Positions 42,504 through 50,893 of a DNA stretch of 64,000 nucleotides are shown in pieces. The notes under the pieces were generated by a model. That model had not been told where the DNA came from. It saw nothing but the letters and a program-made list of their open reading frames with translations, and searched no databases. A program made the position numbers and the translations under genes. Source of the stretch: Haloferax namakaokahaiae. Lineage in GTDB: Archaea; Halobacteriota; Halobacteria; Halobacteriales; Haloferacaceae. The stretch covers positions 434,001 through 498,000 of the forward strand of contig NZ_JBHTAA010000001.1 of assembly GCF_042663225.1 (NCBI RefSeq), written 5' to 3'. Each line of letters opens with the position of its first letter. Position 1 is the first letter of the stretch.

Positions 42504-43277
42504 ATGGGTGTAGGAACGCTCCGATTCTTGTTTTTAAAATTAAATATCTGGTTGTGTCTCGGGTCGTCGCTGATGGTCGGTATCTCCGCTCTGGCGTTGT
42601 CTATCCCGCTCGCGTCCGTCGGCGTCGGATTGCTCCTCCCGCCGCTGTTGTTCTACTTCATCTACGTCGAAGACCGGCGAAACGTCTCGCCCGAAGACGA
42701 GGTGAACCAACCGTACCGAACCGCGCTGGTTCGGCGATATCAAACGGCGCTCCTCGTCACTGAATCCGCCGCGTTAGCTGGCTACACAGTCTTGTTGGGA
42801 TGGCTCGTCCTCGAGCGACCGGACCTCGGCGTACTGTACTTCCTCTTGGGACATCTCCCACTCGGCGTGCTCGTCATCTACGGACACCTGAAGCGACACC
42901 CGACGTTCGACTCGGTGGCAGTCGGGGCGACGTGGGCGTTCGTCATCGTCTTCGCGCTCGTCGTCTCGACCACCCAGCGCGTGACGTGGGAACTCGTCGG
43001 CGTCTTTCTCGGGTGGTTCTTCATCACGTTCGCCGGAGTCGAATCGCGGAACATCCAGGACATCGACGGCGACACACAAACGAATAAGACGACGCTGGCG
43101 GGGTATCTCGGCCAGCGACTCACGATCGCCTTCGTCGCGGTGATGAAATCACTCGGCGTCGTGACGTTCTGGCTCGTTTCGGGCCGACTCGTCGCAGTGC
43201 TCGCACTCGGCTATCTGCTGTTGCTCCGACTGTTTCGAACGTTGACCAAGCGAGAGGCGAACCGAATCGGCGACTAA
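42504..43277 (+). CDS. UbiA-like prenyltransferase family membrane protein
   Basis: A 257-residue protein with about eight hydrophobic segments. Two loops match UbiA-type sites: FIYVEDRRNVSPEDEVNQP after TM2, and SRNIQDIDGDTQTNKTTLAG with the D-x-x-x-D pattern of the second aspartate motif. The first loop lacks the canonical NDxxD. Members move prenyl groups to aromatic or glycerol acceptors. Such haloarchaeal versions may act in carotenoid, quinone or lipid synthesis, but the exact reaction cannot be read. The gene is convergent with rfcL. Confidence 0.75.
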   Translation: MGVGTLRFLFLKLNIWLCLGSSLMVGISALALSIPLASVGVGLLLPPLLFYFIYVEDRRNVSPEDEVNQPYRTALVRRYQTALLVTESAALAGYTVLLGWLVLERPDLGVLYFLLGHLPLGVLVIYGHLKRHPTFDSVAVGATWAFVIVFALVVSTTQRVTWELVGVFLGWFFITFAGVESRNIQDIDGDTQTNKTTLAGYLGQRLTIAFVAVMKSLGVVTFWLVSGRLVAVLALGYLLLLRLFRTLTKREANRIGD

Positions 43278-43288
43278 GCGACTGACGC

Positions 43289-44743
43289 TCAGAAGAAGTC
43301 GGACAGTCCGGCCTGTCCGTCGTCCGACGACGCTGATTTCTCCGAGTCCGTCCCGGCATCGTCGTCGAACACGTCCGGTTCGTCGTCTTCCTCGTCTGCA
43401 TCATCGATTTCGATTTCGGCAGCGTCGTCAGCCAGCGAGTCCATCCCCGCGAACGCGCCGTCGGCGTGTTCCTCGATTTGTTCTTCGCGCAGCGTTTGGG
43501 CGTCTTCGACCACCGACTGAACCTTGTTGGTCGTCTCGCCGCTCCCGGTGATGTAGGAGACGTGCGACTCGTCGAGGTCGTAGTAGGCGGCCATCGCCAC
43601 CGTCAGTTCTCGGGGTTTGCAGTGATGCGTCAGCGCCGAGAGGAACGGGAGCACTTCGCGGCGGGCGGTCGCCGTGCTGAACCCGCCTTTCGTCGCAATC
43701 TGCTGGAGCACCGTATCGCGCGTCTTGTTCCGCGTCGAACGGTAAGGCGCGCCACCATATCTGGTCCACCCACCGCGGGTTCGGTCGCGGGAGGCGGCGA
43801 CACCGGCAGAGAGGTTGTCCGTCGCATAGCGCCAGTAGGAGTAGTTCTGCGAGGCGCGCACCCGCCCGAGCCATCGGTCGGCGTTGGCCAGGAAGTCGTA
43901 GGCGCGGGCGAGTTCGTCGGGTTCGTAGACGAGCGACACCTTGTCCTCGACCCACTTGGTGAGGTCGTCGGGCGTCTCGTCCACGTCGTAGGTGGTGTAG
44001 AGCGCCTCCTGTGCCGACTCCTCTTTCAAGACGGCGTCGAGGAACTCGAAGAGACCGACCGTTCGGTTGCGGTCGCCCATGACGACCATCTCTTCGGTGA
44101 TTTCGTCGCGCCCTTCGGCGATTGCCTGCAGGTCGTTGACCGCAGACCGGAGGTCGCCGCTGGTCTGCTCGGCGATGCGTTCGAGCGCCTCCGACTCGAA
44201 CTCGATTCCCTCCTTTCGGCAGATGTCGCGGAGGACGGGAACGATGGAGCGAGACGACACGTCGCGGAACTCGATTTCGCGGCAGGCGTTTCGCAGGCCG
44301 CGACTCATGTCGTAGAACTCGTTGGCGATGAGGACGATTGGCTGACTCGAAGATTTGACGAGGCGCGTAATCGCGCTCGTGCCGCCGCGGTCGTAGTTGC
44401 CGTGGATGTTGTCCGCCTCGTCGAGGATGACCAACTGCCGGGTGGACGTACCTGTCGAAGAGCCCGAGAGCGTGGCGTTCTTCGCCGCACGTCCGGCGAA
44501 CCGCTCGATAACGTCGGCGGTTCGCTGGTCGGACGCGTTCAACTCGACCGTCTCCCACCCCATGTCCTGTGCGAGCGCGTGGGCAGCAGAGGTCTTGCCG
44601 ATGCCCGGACTGCCGTGGACGATGACCGCCTCTCGGTGGTCGTCCCACGTCTTCGCCCACTTGCCGAAGGCGTCGCGGGCCTTGTTGTTGCCGCGGACCT
44701 CGGAGAGCGTGGATGGGCGATATTTCTCCGTCCAGTCTACCAT
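43289..44743 (-). CDS. rfcL: replication factor C large subunit
   Basis: A 484-residue clamp loader subunit. It starts MVDWTEKYRPSTLSEVRGN, with Walker A VHGSPGIGKTSAAHAL, Walker B LVILDEADNIHGN and sensor region LIANEFYDMSRGLRNAC. The C-terminal collar domain follows, then a long acidic tail ending QAGLSDFF, a PCNA-interacting (PIP) motif at the very end. With the small subunit it loads PCNA on primed DNA. No rfcS is present in the window. Expressed monocistronically. Confidence 0.95.
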   Translation of the reverse strand: MVDWTEKYRPSTLSEVRGNNKARDAFGKWAKTWDDHREAVIVHGSPGIGKTSAAHALAQDMGWETVELNASDQRTADVIERFAGRAAKNATLSGSSTGTSTRQLVILDEADNIHGNYDRGGTSAITRLVKSSSQPIVLIANEFYDMSRGLRNACREIEFRDVSSRSIVPVLRDICRKEGIEFESEALERIAEQTSGDLRSAVNDLQAIAEGRDEITEEMVVMGDRNRTVGLFEFLDAVLKEESAQEALYTTYDVDETPDDLTKWVEDKVSLVYEPDELARAYDFLANADRWLGRVRASQNYSYWRYATDNLSAGVAASRDRTRGGWTRYGGAPYRSTRNKTRDTVLQQIATKGGFSTATARREVLPFLSALTHHCKPRELTVAMAAYYDLDESHVSYITGSGETTNKVQSVVEDAQTLREEQIEEHADGAFAGMDSLADDAAEIEIDDADEEDDEPDVFDDDAGTDSEKSASSDDGQAGLSDFF

Positions 44744-44869
44744 TGAATCGAGAGAAGAGCGAGGCGCGTTTAGTGGTTGCGGAGCGAGGGTACTCGGCGG
44801 GTGACGACTGGGCGACTGGCATCGAGGACGAAACTGCGTCGTCTGCTACCAAATGTCAATATCCAGAAA

Positions 44870-44878
44870 AATTATACC
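44870..44878 (+). promoter_or_regulatory. TATA box of the acetyltransferase pair
   Basis: AATTATACC lies 25-33 bases before ATG 44903, predicting a leaderless two-gene transcript. The spacing also supports this start over upstream in-frame ATGs. Confidence 0.6.
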
Positions 44879-44902
44879 CCCCGCCCGAGTGCGCTCAATT
44901 CC

Positions 44903-45538
44903 ATGTTTCCCGACGAAATTGTGACCCCGCGGCTCCGGCTGCGGCCGTACACGCGGGAGGTCGTTGACCCGTTGGACGCCTATCAACACATGGGTGCGTC
45001 ACGGTCGGCTACCATCAAAGAAGAGACCGAATACGTCACGTGGGACCCCCACGACACGCCCAAAGAGACGCTCGACTACTTCGAGTTCACCGAAAAGAGC
45101 CGAAAGGAGGCGACCGGTGCGACCTACGCCATCTTCCCGCGCGAGGGCGAAGACGGCGCAGGTGAGTTCGCTGGCACGGCAGGCTTCAAACCCGAGTGGG
45201 ACAAGAAGCGCGCCGTCTTCGGCATGTGGCTCAGAAAGGAGTTCTGGGGCCGCGGCTACTCGGGCGAGCGAGCGGCGGCCTTTTTCGCCTGCGTCTTCGA
45301 CGTGCTCGACCTCGAAGTCGCCTACGTCCACGCGCTGACGGGGAACGAGAAGTCGTGCCGAGCCATCGACAAGTACGTCAGCCGAGCGGGCGGGCAGGAA
45401 GACGGCACCTTCCGCAACGAAGTCGTCCACGGTGACGACCCGGCCGATACGCGGGCGTGGTCGGTGACCCGCGAGCAGTGGGAGGAGGCGACCGGCGGCG
45501 AGTACGAGGCAGAATTCCACTGGGAGGACCGCCGATGA
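44903..45538 (+). CDS. RimJ/RimL-type GNAT acetyltransferase, copy 1
   Basis: A 211-residue protein of the GNAT_3 family. It starts MFPDEIVTPRLRLRPYTRE, has FGMWLRKEFWGRGYSGERAA as acetyl-CoA loop (R/Q-x-x-G-x-G/A type) and GNEKSCRAIDKYVSRAGG, and ends with TGGEYEAEFHWE. RimJ/L relatives acetylate protein N-termini or small amines. Its stop overlaps the start of a paralog (ATGA), so the two are co-translated and arose by tandem duplication. Confidence 0.88.
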   Translation: MFPDEIVTPRLRLRPYTREVVDPLDAYQHMGASRSATIKEETEYVTWDPHDTPKETLDYFEFTEKSRKEATGATYAIFPREGEDGAGEFAGTAGFKPEWDKKRAVFGMWLRKEFWGRGYSGERAAAFFACVFDVLDLEVAYVHALTGNEKSCRAIDKYVSRAGGQEDGTFRNEVVHGDDPADTRAWSVTREQWEEATGGEYEAEFHWEDRR

Positions 45539-46155
45539 GCGACCTCTACCCGACGAAAATCGAGACCGAGCGGTTGCGATTCGTGCCGGTGCACACCCAG
45601 CACGTCCTCGACGCGTACGAAATCTGTTCGGCCGACGAAATCGAAGACGTGACTCGGTTCATGCCGTGGGGTCGCCACGAGACGCCGAAGACGACGTTCG
45701 ACTTCCTCGCGCAGGAGGAAGAGGCGTGGAACGACCACGAGACCGCCGATTACGCGATTACCCTCCGCGAGAGCGAAGACGGCGCTGGCGAGGTCGCTGG
45801 CTTCGGCGGCCTGCACACGGAGTGGGACCGTCGCGTCGGCGGACTCGGTCTGTGGCTTCGTCCCCCGTTCTGGGGGCGCGGCTACTCGGGCGAGCGGGCA
45901 GAAGCGCTCGCGGCGCTCGCCTTCGACGTGCTCGACTTAGAAGTCGTCACGGTGAGCCACGTCGTCGAGAACGAGAAGTCGAAGCGCGCAATCGAGAAGT
46001 ACGTCGAAAGACTCGGTGGCCGACGCGACGGCACCAAACCGAACAACATAATCATCGACGGCGACCCCCGCGACGAGTACTTCTACAGCGTCTCGTGCGA
46101 GGAGTGGCTCGACGCGACGGGCGGCGAGTACGACGCCGAGTTCTACTGGGACTGA
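45535..46155 (+). CDS. RimJ/RimL-type GNAT acetyltransferase, copy 2
   Basis: A 206-residue paralog of the preceding protein. Matching blocks are IETERLRFVPVHTQH, LGLWLRPPFWGRGYSGERAE, ENEKSKRAIEKYVERLGG and TGGEYDAEFYWD. Copy 1 and copy 2 differ in their central loops, so substrate preference has probably diverged. They could act as a heterodimer. Its last codons and stop form the first unit of a four-copy 25-bp repeat. Confidence 0.88.
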   Translation: MSDLYPTKIETERLRFVPVHTQHVLDAYEICSADEIEDVTRFMPWGRHETPKTTFDFLAQEEEAWNDHETADYAITLRESEDGAGEVAGFGGLHTEWDRRVGGLGLWLRPPFWGRGYSGERAEALAALAFDVLDLEVVTVSHVVENEKSKRAIEKYVERLGGRRDGTKPNNIIIDGDPRDEYFYSVSCEEWLDATGGEYDAEFYWD

Positions 46156-46243
46156 CCCAGTTCGGTACTACTGGGACTGGCTCAGTTCGGTGTTACTGGG
46201 ACTAGCTCAGTTCGGTGTTACTGGGACTGGCTCAGTTCGGTTC
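46144..46243. repeat. four 25-bp tandem repeats joining two convergent gene ends
   Basis: The unit beginning TACTGGGACT recurs at 46144, 46169, 46194 and 46219. Copy 1 encodes the Y-W-D-stop end of acetyltransferase 2. On the other strand, copy 4 encodes ELSQSQ-stop of the amidohydrolase. The two middle copies are non-coding. Confidence 0.92.
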
Positions 46244-47417
46244 GACCGGCTTTCGGGAGGCTCCCGGCGACCACTTCGCCGCCTTTGAGCACCGCGGTCG
46301 GGTCGTTCAGCACCGTCAGGTCCGCCAGCGGGTCGTCGTCGAAGACGAGGATATCGGCGTACGCGCCCGGTTCGACCACGCCACACCCATCTAGTCCAAT
46401 CGCCTCGGCCGAGTTTTCGGTCATCGCGCGAATGGCCTCCAGTGGCTCCATCGCGTGCTGTGCCATGAACTGAATCTCGGAGGCGTTGCCGCCGTGGAAG
46501 TTGAACGGCGTGCCCGCGTCGGTGCCGCCCGCGATGGTGACGCCCGCTTCGACGGCCATCCGGAACGATTCGAGGTGTCGCTCGTAGACGACTTCGGTCT
46601 TCGCCACGTCCTCTTTCGTCGCGGCTTCCGTGTTGCGGACGATATGATACGGCGCAGAGAGTGTTGGCACGAGCGTCGTGTCGGTGTCGAGAAAGAGATC
46701 GATGGCCTCCTCGTCGAGGAACGTCCCGTGTTCGACCGTATCGACGCCGGCCTCGATGGCCGCTTTGACGCCCTCGGCACCGTGGGCGTGGGTGGCAGCG
46801 TGGACGCCTCGGTTGTGTGCCTCGTCCACGATGGCGTGGAGTTCGTCGTCGGTGAACGCGACCGCACCGGGGTCGCTGCCGGGCGTGGTCACCCCGCCGG
46901 TCGTCATGAACTTGATGAAGTCCGCACCCTGCTTGACCTGCTCTCTGACGGCTCTTCGAGCGTCCACGGGACCGTCGATTTCCCGGCCCATGTGGTGGCC
47001 GTGCCCGCCGGTGATAGTAACCGACCGGCAGTTCGCAATCATCCGCGGGCCGGGCACGTCGCCAGCCTCGATGGCGCGCTTGAGCACCACGTCGAGGTCG
47101 CGGGCACCCATCGCACGAACGCCCGTGATACCCGCTTCGAGCGTCTTTCGCGCGTTTCGGGCTTCCACGAGCGTGAGTTCGGCATCGGACATGCCGACGA
47201 CATCGACGACGCTTCGCTCGCCAGACAGCGAGAAGTGGAGGTGTGCATCGACGATGCCGGGCGTGACTGTCTTCCCGGTGAGCGAGACGACGCGCTCGTC
47301 GTCTCGGGGGTCGAGGTCGCCGACGTTCTCGATACGCCCCGATTCACCGTCGATTCGGATATCCGTCTCGGCGACGAGAGAGTCCCCGGAAATCAACCGT
47401 CCGTCACGAAGTAACAT
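46218..47417 (-). CDS. amidohydrolase family protein (prolidase/imidazolonepropionase-like)
   Basis: A 399-residue metal-dependent TIM-barrel hydrolase. Metal and catalytic motifs are in order: VDAHLHFSLSG (HxH), KFMTTGGVTTPG (carboxylated Lys), ATHAHGAEG (His), VEHGTFLDEE (His) and GGTDAGTPFN (Asp). The N- and C-terminal beta domains (MLLRDGRLISGD, GAYADILVFDDDP) match the family. Likely substrates are dipeptides or cyclic amides. ATG 47417 is selected since upstream residues are not conserved. The C-terminal codons lie in the tandem 25-bp repeat. Confidence 0.88.
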   Translation of the reverse strand: MLLRDGRLISGDSLVAETDIRIDGESGRIENVGDLDPRDDERVVSLTGKTVTPGIVDAHLHFSLSGERSVVDVVGMSDAELTLVEARNARKTLEAGITGVRAMGARDLDVVLKRAIEAGDVPGPRMIANCRSVTITGGHGHHMGREIDGPVDARRAVREQVKQGADFIKFMTTGGVTTPGSDPGAVAFTDDELHAIVDEAHNRGVHAATHAHGAEGVKAAIEAGVDTVEHGTFLDEEAIDLFLDTDTTLVPTLSAPYHIVRNTEAATKEDVAKTEVVYERHLESFRMAVEAGVTIAGGTDAGTPFNFHGGNASEIQFMAQHAMEPLEAIRAMTENSAEAIGLDGCGVVEPGAYADILVFDDDPLADLTVLNDPTAVLKGGEVVAGSLPKAGRTELSQSQ

Positions 47418-47514
47418 AGCTTCGCTCTCGCCGCACACCTCTTGAACGTAGCTGTCTTTGGTGGCGTGTGTCACGCGAGTGACCGCTGGTATCGCCCCAC
47501 ACGGCGGCCACGAG

Positions 47515-47524
47515 ACATATATGG
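47515..47524 (+). promoter_or_regulatory. TATA box
   Basis: ACATATATGG about 30 bases before ATG 47550 of the four-TM protein. Confidence 0.55.
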
Positions 47525-47549
47525 GGGACGGACATTCCCTGTTGATACC

Positions 47550-48128
47550 ATGTCAGTGGCGACTGCATCGGCCTCTGATTCGAACCGAACAGCCAGCACC
47601 ATCGCGGTTGGCGCAGCCACCGGTCTCGGTGCCGCCATCCTCGGGTATCTCGCAACCTATCTCGCCACGTCCTCGACTATCGAGAACTCGACGGCGAGTC
47701 AGGTGCTCGAAGCCCTCGGCCAAGACATCTCGACGTGGAAGGTCGTCGGCTGGGTGTTCATGAACGCCCACGGCGTCGTGACGACGTTCCCCGCCCTCTT
47801 CGGCGGTACCTCCGCCGTGAACCTCATCGAGAACGTCGATGCGTTCTCGGCAGTCCTGTACGTCGTTCCAGTCGTCGCGCTCGTCGCCGCGGGCGCGCTC
47901 GCCGTCGTCGTGAGCGGCGCGACCACGACGAAAGCCGGCGCTATCGCTGGCGCATCGACCGTCGTCGGTTACCTGCCGGTCGCGGTCGCGGGCATCGCGC
48001 TCTTCGCTATCACCATCGGTGAGTCGGTCGCCCGTCCGGACCCGGTGACCGCAATTCTCCTCGCCGGCGCTGTCTACCCCGCGTTGGTCGGCACGCTCTC
48101 GGGCGTTGCGACGGCGGCGCTCAGATAA
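47550..48128 (+). CDS. four-TM haloarchaeal membrane protein
   Basis: A 192-residue protein with a Ser/Ala-rich N-terminus and four hydrophobic segments (IAVGAATGLGAAILGYLATYL, AVLYVVPVVALVAAGALAVVV, TVVGYLPVAVAGIALFAITI and AILLAGAVYPALVGTLSG). A polar loop with WKVVGWVFMNAHGVVTTFP lies between TM1 and TM2. It is related to uncharacterised haloarchaeal transmembrane proteins. I cannot assign a function. Leaderless promoter predicted. Confidence 0.65.
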   Translation: MSVATASASDSNRTASTIAVGAATGLGAAILGYLATYLATSSTIENSTASQVLEALGQDISTWKVVGWVFMNAHGVVTTFPALFGGTSAVNLIENVDAFSAVLYVVPVVALVAAGALAVVVSGATTTKAGAIAGASTVVGYLPVAVAGIALFAITIGESVARPDPVTAILLAGAVYPALVGTLSGVATAALR

Positions 48129-48158
48129 CGCGCGTTCGTTTTCGCGCTCGCTCTCTTC

Positions 48159-48701
48159 TCACAGGTCGCGGGCGACGAGTTCGCCCCAGTGGTCGAACCC
48201 GTAGCGGTCGTAGAACGCCCGCGCCCGCTCGTTCTTCCGGTCTACGTCCAGTACCATCCGGTCTAACGGGAGGTCCTGCGAGCGGGCGTGGTCGAGGACG
48301 GCCGTCATCAACTCGTCGGCGACCCCCGTCCCGCGGTAGTCGGGGTCGAGGAAGATTTCGTTGAGCACCGCGGCGTCCCAGACGAACGTCATCTCCTCGG
48401 GGAGTGCGAAGGCGTAGCCGACGAGCGTCGGGTCGTCCGTGTCTGTGGCCGCCGCATCGACTTCCTCCGTGACTTCAGCGACGACCACACAACCGGGGTC
48501 CGACTCCGCACAGCGTTCGACCCACGCGAGGTAGCGCGCCCGATAGTCGTCGGTGAGTTTCGCTTCGTATTGTTGGAGTTTGTCGTCGCCGCCGGTCCCG
48601 TCGCCGATACCGAGTTCGAACCCGCGTTTCAGCTCCCAAAGTGCGTCGGCGTCCGTCGGTTCGTAGGGACGAACTTCGACGCCTCCTGCTGGACTGCTCA
48701 T
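48159..48701 (-). CDS. GNAT family N-acetyltransferase
   Basis: A 180-residue single-domain GNAT protein. It starts VEVRPYEPTDADALWELKRG, the acetyl-CoA region is EIFLDPDYRGTGVADELM (R-x-x-G-x-A/G) and the end is DRKNERARAFYDRYGF. It acts in the cytoplasm on an unknown amine. The gene is convergent with the four-TM protein gene. It is separated from the upstream metal-hydrolase gene by 78 bases on the same strand. Confidence 0.88.
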   Translation of the reverse strand: MSSPAGGVEVRPYEPTDADALWELKRGFELGIGDGTGGDDKLQQYEAKLTDDYRARYLAWVERCAESDPGCVVVAEVTEEVDAAATDTDDPTLVGYAFALPEEMTFVWDAAVLNEIFLDPDYRGTGVADELMTAVLDHARSQDLPLDRMVLDVDRKNERARAFYDRYGFDHWGELVARDL

Positions 48702-48779
48702 GGCCTCCCCTGTGCCGCCATCGGATATGAACGCTCGGACTCACCGCTTCGGGTCGGACTCGCTCAAACCGGTTCGCGC

Positions 48780-49475
48780 TCACTGTTCCGGTTCGTGACT
48801 CGATTCGGGCGTCGCGTCCGTGCGCGAGCGAACTCGGAAGGGAGCGCGAGCGTGGATGCGTTCGAGCGCGAGGCGACTCGTCACCACGCCCGTACCGATG
48901 ACGACGAGCATCAACTCCAACCCCGACGACGCGAACGGGGCGATTCGCTCGGCGTCCGCGGGGTCTGTACCGGGAGTCGGGTCCACGACGGTGCTGTAGT
49001 GGAAGTCAGCGGTAGTCGGGGCCGGTTCGGGTGGACGGACTTCGAAGAACGTCTGGACGAACCCGCGCGTGCTCGACCACTCCGCGTGGCCGTTGACGGC
49101 GTAGAAGGCGTCGTGGACCGGATAGAACGCGTTGACGCCGTTGGTGAAGAGGTCCGGAAAGATGCCGCCGCCGAGCAGGGCCGCGATGGCGACCCACGCG
49201 ACGACGACGCCGCGCACCCCCCAGCGCCGCCGAATCACCGACTGACGACGAATTCGCGTGTCGTAGACGACGAGCGCGACGAGTAAGAGAGGTAACAAGA
49301 GCGTGTGGAGGAGGGCGCGATGACTCCCGGGGAGAACCGTACTCGTGAACGAATCGAGGTCGGGCACGGCGGTGGCGACGAGGACGACGGCGAGACTGCG
49401 CGTGTCGAACCACCGGCCGAGGAGGGCGACTCCGATGAGTCCGCCGACCGCGAGATGAACGAGGGTCGATGGCAT
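48780..49475 (-). CDS. YdjM/DUF457-like membrane-bound metal-dependent hydrolase
   Basis: A 231-residue membrane protein. The family signature is present: MPSTLVHLAVGGLIGVALL, ATAVPDLDSF and HRALLHTLLLPLLL. His and Asp residues at these sites form the presumed metal centre. An extracytoplasmic-looking segment of ~100 residues follows, and a last TM (LELMLVVIGTGVVTS) near the C-terminus. Relatives are annotated as inner-membrane hydrolases, with links to LexA regulation in bacteria. The substrate is unknown. Confidence 0.8.
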   Translation of the reverse strand: MPSTLVHLAVGGLIGVALLGRWFDTRSLAVVLVATAVPDLDSFTSTVLPGSHRALLHTLLLPLLLVALVVYDTRIRRQSVIRRRWGVRGVVVAWVAIAALLGGGIFPDLFTNGVNAFYPVHDAFYAVNGHAEWSSTRGFVQTFFEVRPPEPAPTTADFHYSTVVDPTPGTDPADAERIAPFASSGLELMLVVIGTGVVTSRLALERIHARAPFRVRSRTDATPESSHEPEQ

Positions 49476-49614
49476 ACCTCACACTCTGGCTATCGGATAA
49501 TGAGCCTTTCCGGGAGGTTCGTCAGGCGACGAATGCCCCTTTCGACACGCTTTTGCGGTGGACTCTCGCACCTCTTCGCATGCCTGTCTCGTCCGTCGTA
49601 CAGAGGTGTACCCA

Positions 49615-50322
49615 ATGACGGCGACTCCCCGCGACGACCTCGCCCGCCGTATCGCAGGCGAAATTACCCTCTCGTCCGACCCCGGTGCGACGCTCCGGAA
49701 GTGGCGAACCGACTTCGATATCTCGCAGACGGCACTCGCCGAGCAACTCGACGTGTCCTCCTCGGTCGTCTCCGACTACGAGAGCGGCCGCCGCGAGAGT
49801 CCCGGTATCGGCGTCATCCGCCGCATGGTCGAAGCCCTCCTCGACATCGACGAGGCCCGCGGCGGCAGTCGAATCCGCCAGTACGCCCGCGTCCTCTCGG
49901 CCGGGTTCGAGAGCGAAATCGTCCAAGACCTTCGGGAGTACCCCACGTCGATTCCGCTGGACACCTTCTACGACGCTATCGGCGCGACCAAAATCGTCGA
50001 TGGCGACCAGGACCGCATCAGCGGCCACACCGTCATCAACAGCATTCAGGCCATCACGCGCCTCTCTTCGGAGGAGTTCTACCGCCTCTACGGGCAATCG
50101 ACCAGTCGCGCACTCGTCTTTACCGACGTGACCCGCGGCGAGTCGCCACTCGTCGCCATGCGCGTCGTCACCCCCACGCCCAACGCCGTCGTCCTTCACG
50201 GCCTGACCGAGGACGAACTCTGGGAACACGCGCCGTCGCTGGCGACAATCGACGGCTTCGCGCTCGCCGTGACCAACGCCGACCTCGACGAGATGCTCGG
50301 CAACCTGCGGAAACTTCCGTAG
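49615..50322 (+). CDS. XRE-type helix-turn-helix transcriptional regulator
   Basis: A 235-residue protein. Residues ~22-75 are a Cro/C1-type HTH (LRKWRTDFDISQTALAEQLD, SSSVVSDYESGRRESPG). The rest is a conserved archaeal domain of unknown ligand (FYDAIGATKIVDGDQDRISG, TSRALVFTDVTRGESPLVAM, GFALAVTNADLDEML), as found in a group of archaeal HTH proteins present in nearly all haloarchaea. It is a presumed global or housekeeping regulator. ATG 49615 begins just before the conserved region; a start 19 codons upstream is possible. Confidence 0.82.
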   Translation: MTATPRDDLARRIAGEITLSSDPGATLRKWRTDFDISQTALAEQLDVSSSVVSDYESGRRESPGIGVIRRMVEALLDIDEARGGSRIRQYARVLSAGFESEIVQDLREYPTSIPLDTFYDAIGATKIVDGDQDRISGHTVINSIQAITRLSSEEFYRLYGQSTSRALVFTDVTRGESPLVAMRVVTPTPNAVVLHGLTEDELWEHAPSLATIDGFALAVTNADLDEMLGNLRKLP

Positions 50323-50397
50323 GAGAACAACTCGGGACGCTTGATTGTCTGCCGAAAGCCGAAAAAAGCCGAAGGTACTTCCGGCGAATGGCAGTGT

Positions 50398-50703
50398 ATG
50401 CACATCCACCGCCTCGAAGCGTACCTCTCGACCGAATTCGTCTACCCGGTCAGTACGCGACAAGTCATCACCCAAATCGGCACTATCGAAGTCGAAGCTC
50501 CCGACGTCGATGATTCCGAGAGCATCGAGACGATTCTCGAACCGCTGGGGTCTGTGGTCTGCGACTCACCGCAGGACCTCTACAACACGATTCTCGGCAA
50601 CCTGAGTGACGACTTCATCGGTCGGAAGTTCTACGACGACCGCGGGGCGAACCCGATGCCGACACCGAAGTCGGCGACGGACCCGGAGAACCAGTCGTTC
50701 TGA
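50398..50703 (+). CDS. DUF5789-like small protein
   Basis: A 101-residue protein. It has FVYPVSTRQVITQIGTIEV, LEPLGSVVCDSPQDLYNTIL and the end FIGRKFYDDRG, matching the haloarchaeal DUF5789 pattern (YPV at the start, IGRk-Y-DR at the end). Function is unknown. It follows the HTH gene by 75 bases. A tract of repeated GCCGAA units (50353-50378) lies just upstream. Confidence 0.7.
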   Translation: MHIHRLEAYLSTEFVYPVSTRQVITQIGTIEVEAPDVDDSESIETILEPLGSVVCDSPQDLYNTILGNLSDDFIGRKFYDDRGANPMPTPKSATDPENQSF

Positions 50704-50738
50704 AAATCGAGGAGCTACTTTTTGCGGCGTGAACGGTT

Positions 50739-50893
50739 CGCGTGAGCGACTCGCGTTACTCCACGTATTCGTAAGCTCGGAGCAATGAATTGCTCCAGCT
50801 CCACACTCACTCCGTTCGTGTGAATCCCGAAGCGGCAAGCCGCTTCGTCTCCGCGTTCGCTTCGCTCACGCGGACGCAACCGCTAGAGTACGT
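50739..50893. repeat. multi-hairpin intergenic element beside the HMG-CoA synthase 3' end
   Basis: Outer 11-bp inverted repeats CGCGTGAGCGA (50739-50749) and TCGCTCACGCG (50862-50872) enclose two strong stem-loops: GGAGCAAT/ATTGCTCC (50779-50796) and CGAAGCGGC/GCCGCTTCG (50828-50847). The minus strand carries a second Y-E-Y-V-E-stop (50773-50756), in register with the real end of HMG-CoA synthase. It could be a small MITE-like insertion or a decayed 3' duplication. Confidence 0.6.
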
